From an uncultured Eubacteriales bacterium (lineage in GTDB: Bacteria > Bacillota > Clostridia > Monoglobales > Monoglobaceae), in contig CAJLFL010000089.1 in the NCBI GenBank assembly GCA_905205855.1, forward strand, positions 1 through 7,534: a DNA stretch of 7,534 nucleotides. The letters are read 5' to 3'. Position 1 is the first letter of the stretch; every line of letters begins with the position of its first letter. A program made the translations under genes and the position numbers. Below are positions 6,386-7,534 of the stretch, one piece after another. A model generated the notes under the pieces. That model was not told the origin of the DNA and ran no database searches. It was given only the letters and a program-made list of their open reading frames with translations.

Positions 6386-7498
6386 TTAGTGAATAATAAC
6401 TTCCTCTGTATCCTTATCAAACAGATGAATCTTGTTTGTATCCAGAGCAAGTTTAATACGCTCGCCGTGCTTAGCGGTAGAACGCGGATTTACTCTTGCA
6501 GTCATGTCAACGCCTTCAATCTGGAAGTACAGATATGTTTCAGCACCCATCATTTCTGTCAGAGTAATATCAACCTCAGTAACACTGTCCGGATATGCAG
6601 CGATTGCAGCCTCGCTGTCATCCATATCCTCAGGACGGATACCCATGATAATCTCTTTGCCGTTGTATGCCTGAACTTCTTCCTTCTTACCCTTACCGTC
6701 CGGAAGCTTAACTGTAAAGTTTCCGCTTCTGAGATAAGTACCTTCCGGCTTGCAGTCAACAGTAACATTTATAAAGTTCATCTGAGGTGAACCGATAAAG
6801 CCGGCAACAAATACGTTGCAGGGATACAGATACAGATTTGACGGTGTGTCAACCTGCTGAATGATACCGTCTTTCATAACAACGATTCTGGAACCCATTG
6901 TCATAGCCTCTGTCTGGTCGTGAGTTACATAGATAAAGGTAGTCTGAAGTCTTTTGTGCAGCTTACCGATCTCCGTTCTCATCTGAACACGCAGTTTAGC
7001 GTCAAGGTTAGAAAGCGGCTCATCCATAAGGAATACTTTAGGCTCACGCACAATAGCACGTCCCAAAGCAACACGCTGTCTTTGACCGCCGGACAAAGCC
7101 TTAGGCTTTCTGTCGAGCAGATGCTCAATACCAAGAATCTGAGCAGCCTCGTTTACCTTTCTCTTTATTTCGTCTTTGGGAACCTTTCTCAGTTTAAGAC
7201 CGAAAGCCATGTTCTCAAAAACTGTCATATGCGGATACAGAGCATAGTTCTGGAAAACCATGGCGATATCTCTGTCCTTAGGCACGACATCATTCATCAG
7301 CTGGTCGCCTATGTAAAGCTCACCTTCGGTGATTTCTTCAAGACCGGCAATCATTCTGAGGGTGGTAGATTTACCGCAGCCTGAAGGTCCAACGAAAATT
7401 ATAAATTCTTTATCCTCGATTTCCAAGCTGAAATCCTTTACGGCAGTGAATCCGCCGGAATAAGTCTTGTAGATGTTTCTAAGACTCAAACTTGCCAT
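6386..7498 (-). CDS. ugpC: Carbohydrate ABC transporter ATPase (MalK/UgpC/MsmX family)
   Basis: The 370-residue cytoplasmic ATPase powers an ABC importer, usually for oligosaccharides or glycerol-3-phosphate. It dimerises and couples to two permeases through the Q-loop region. Visible motifs: Walker A GPSGCGKST (37-45), Q-loop Q83 in VFQNYALYPH, signature LSGGQ (135-139), Walker B VFLMDEP (155-161), D-loop SNLD (163-166) and H-loop H193. The C-terminal third is the regulatory OB-fold/TOBE domain typical of the MalK group, with GIRPEDM at 286-292. The ATG at 7498 follows AGGAGGT (7513-7507) by 8 bases. The gene ends at its own terminator, and no permease or binding protein follows it. Such lone ATPases, like MsmX of B. 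subtilis and MsmK of streptococci, often serve several sugar importers. The symbol denotes the family name commonly applied, not a proven substrate; genes upstream lie outside the window. Confidence 0.93.
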   Translation of the reverse strand: MASLSLRNIYKTYSGGFTAVKDFSLEIEDKEFIIFVGPSGCGKSTTLRMIAGLEEITEGELYIGDQLMNDVVPKDRDIAMVFQNYALYPHMTVFENMAFGLKLRKVPKDEIKRKVNEAAQILGIEHLLDRKPKALSGGQRQRVALGRAIVREPKVFLMDEPLSNLDAKLRVQMRTEIGKLHKRLQTTFIYVTHDQTEAMTMGSRIVVMKDGIIQQVDTPSNLYLYPCNVFVAGFIGSPQMNFINVTVDCKPEGTYLRSGNFTVKLPDGKGKKEEVQAYNGKEIIMGIRPEDMDDSEAAIAAYPDSVTEVDITLTEMMGAETYLYFQIEGVDMTARVNPRSTAKHGERIKLALDTNKIHLFDKDTEEVIIH

Positions 7499-7534
7499 AA
7501 TATATAACCTCCTAAAAAAATTAAGTTCATTCTC

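Noticed and set aside
6920..7384. Plus-strand open frame of 154 codons opposite the ABC ATPase gene
   Set aside because: It mirrors the conserved nucleotide-binding domain of the minus-strand gene and has no SD site or domain.

Overview
The window looks like ordinary housekeeping chromosome from an anaerobic Firmicute, most likely class Clostridia and perhaps near the Ruminococcaceae/Oscillospiraceae. The signs are purine-rich Shine-Dalgarno (SD) sites (AAAGGAG, AGGAGGT), AT-rich intergenic gaps around coding regions of moderate GC, a K+-dependent type membrane pyrophosphatase, an HU protein of Firmicute type and an FtsK/SpoIIIE translocase with a long linker. The taxonomic placement is inference; no rRNA or marker phylogeny is available here.

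Layout. Positions 1-65 hold what may be the last 20 codons of a plus-strand gene that begins outside the window. A plus-strand pair follows: a membrane-anchored DUF218/YdcF-type protein (168-758) with a good promoter at 106-134, then hppA (830-2932), a 700-residue ion-pumping pyrophosphatase. hppA converges on a minus-strand block, and one compact hairpin (2951-2977) serves as terminator for both directions. The minus-strand block, in transcription order, is an ABC sugar-transporter ATPase of the MalK/UgpC/MsmX type (7498-6386) with its own strong terminator (6325-6366), a DNA translocase ftsK/spoIIIE (6197-3459) with its own candidate promoter, and hup (3265-2990), encoding the HU nucleoid protein, with its own candidate promoter. 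No intrinsic terminator is visible between ftsK and hup. That 193-base gap instead carries a perfect 8-bp inverted repeat and, in the hup leader, a 6-2-6 palindrome.

The genes do not form one pathway. hppA uses pyrophosphate from biosynthesis to charge an Na+ or H+ gradient. The lone ABC ATPase powers sugar import, possibly for several permeases. FtsK and HU both act on the chromosome: FtsK pumps DNA through the division septum and HU bends and compacts it. The DUF218 protein probably acts at the cell envelope.

I see no mobile element, CRISPR array, tRNA, rRNA, toxin-antitoxin or phage-defence gene, and no convincing novel system. The observations worth a second look are regulatory (a shared promoter pattern, inverted repeats, a bidirectional terminator) and biochemical (ion selectivity of the pyrophosphatase, the basic tail and long linker of FtsK).
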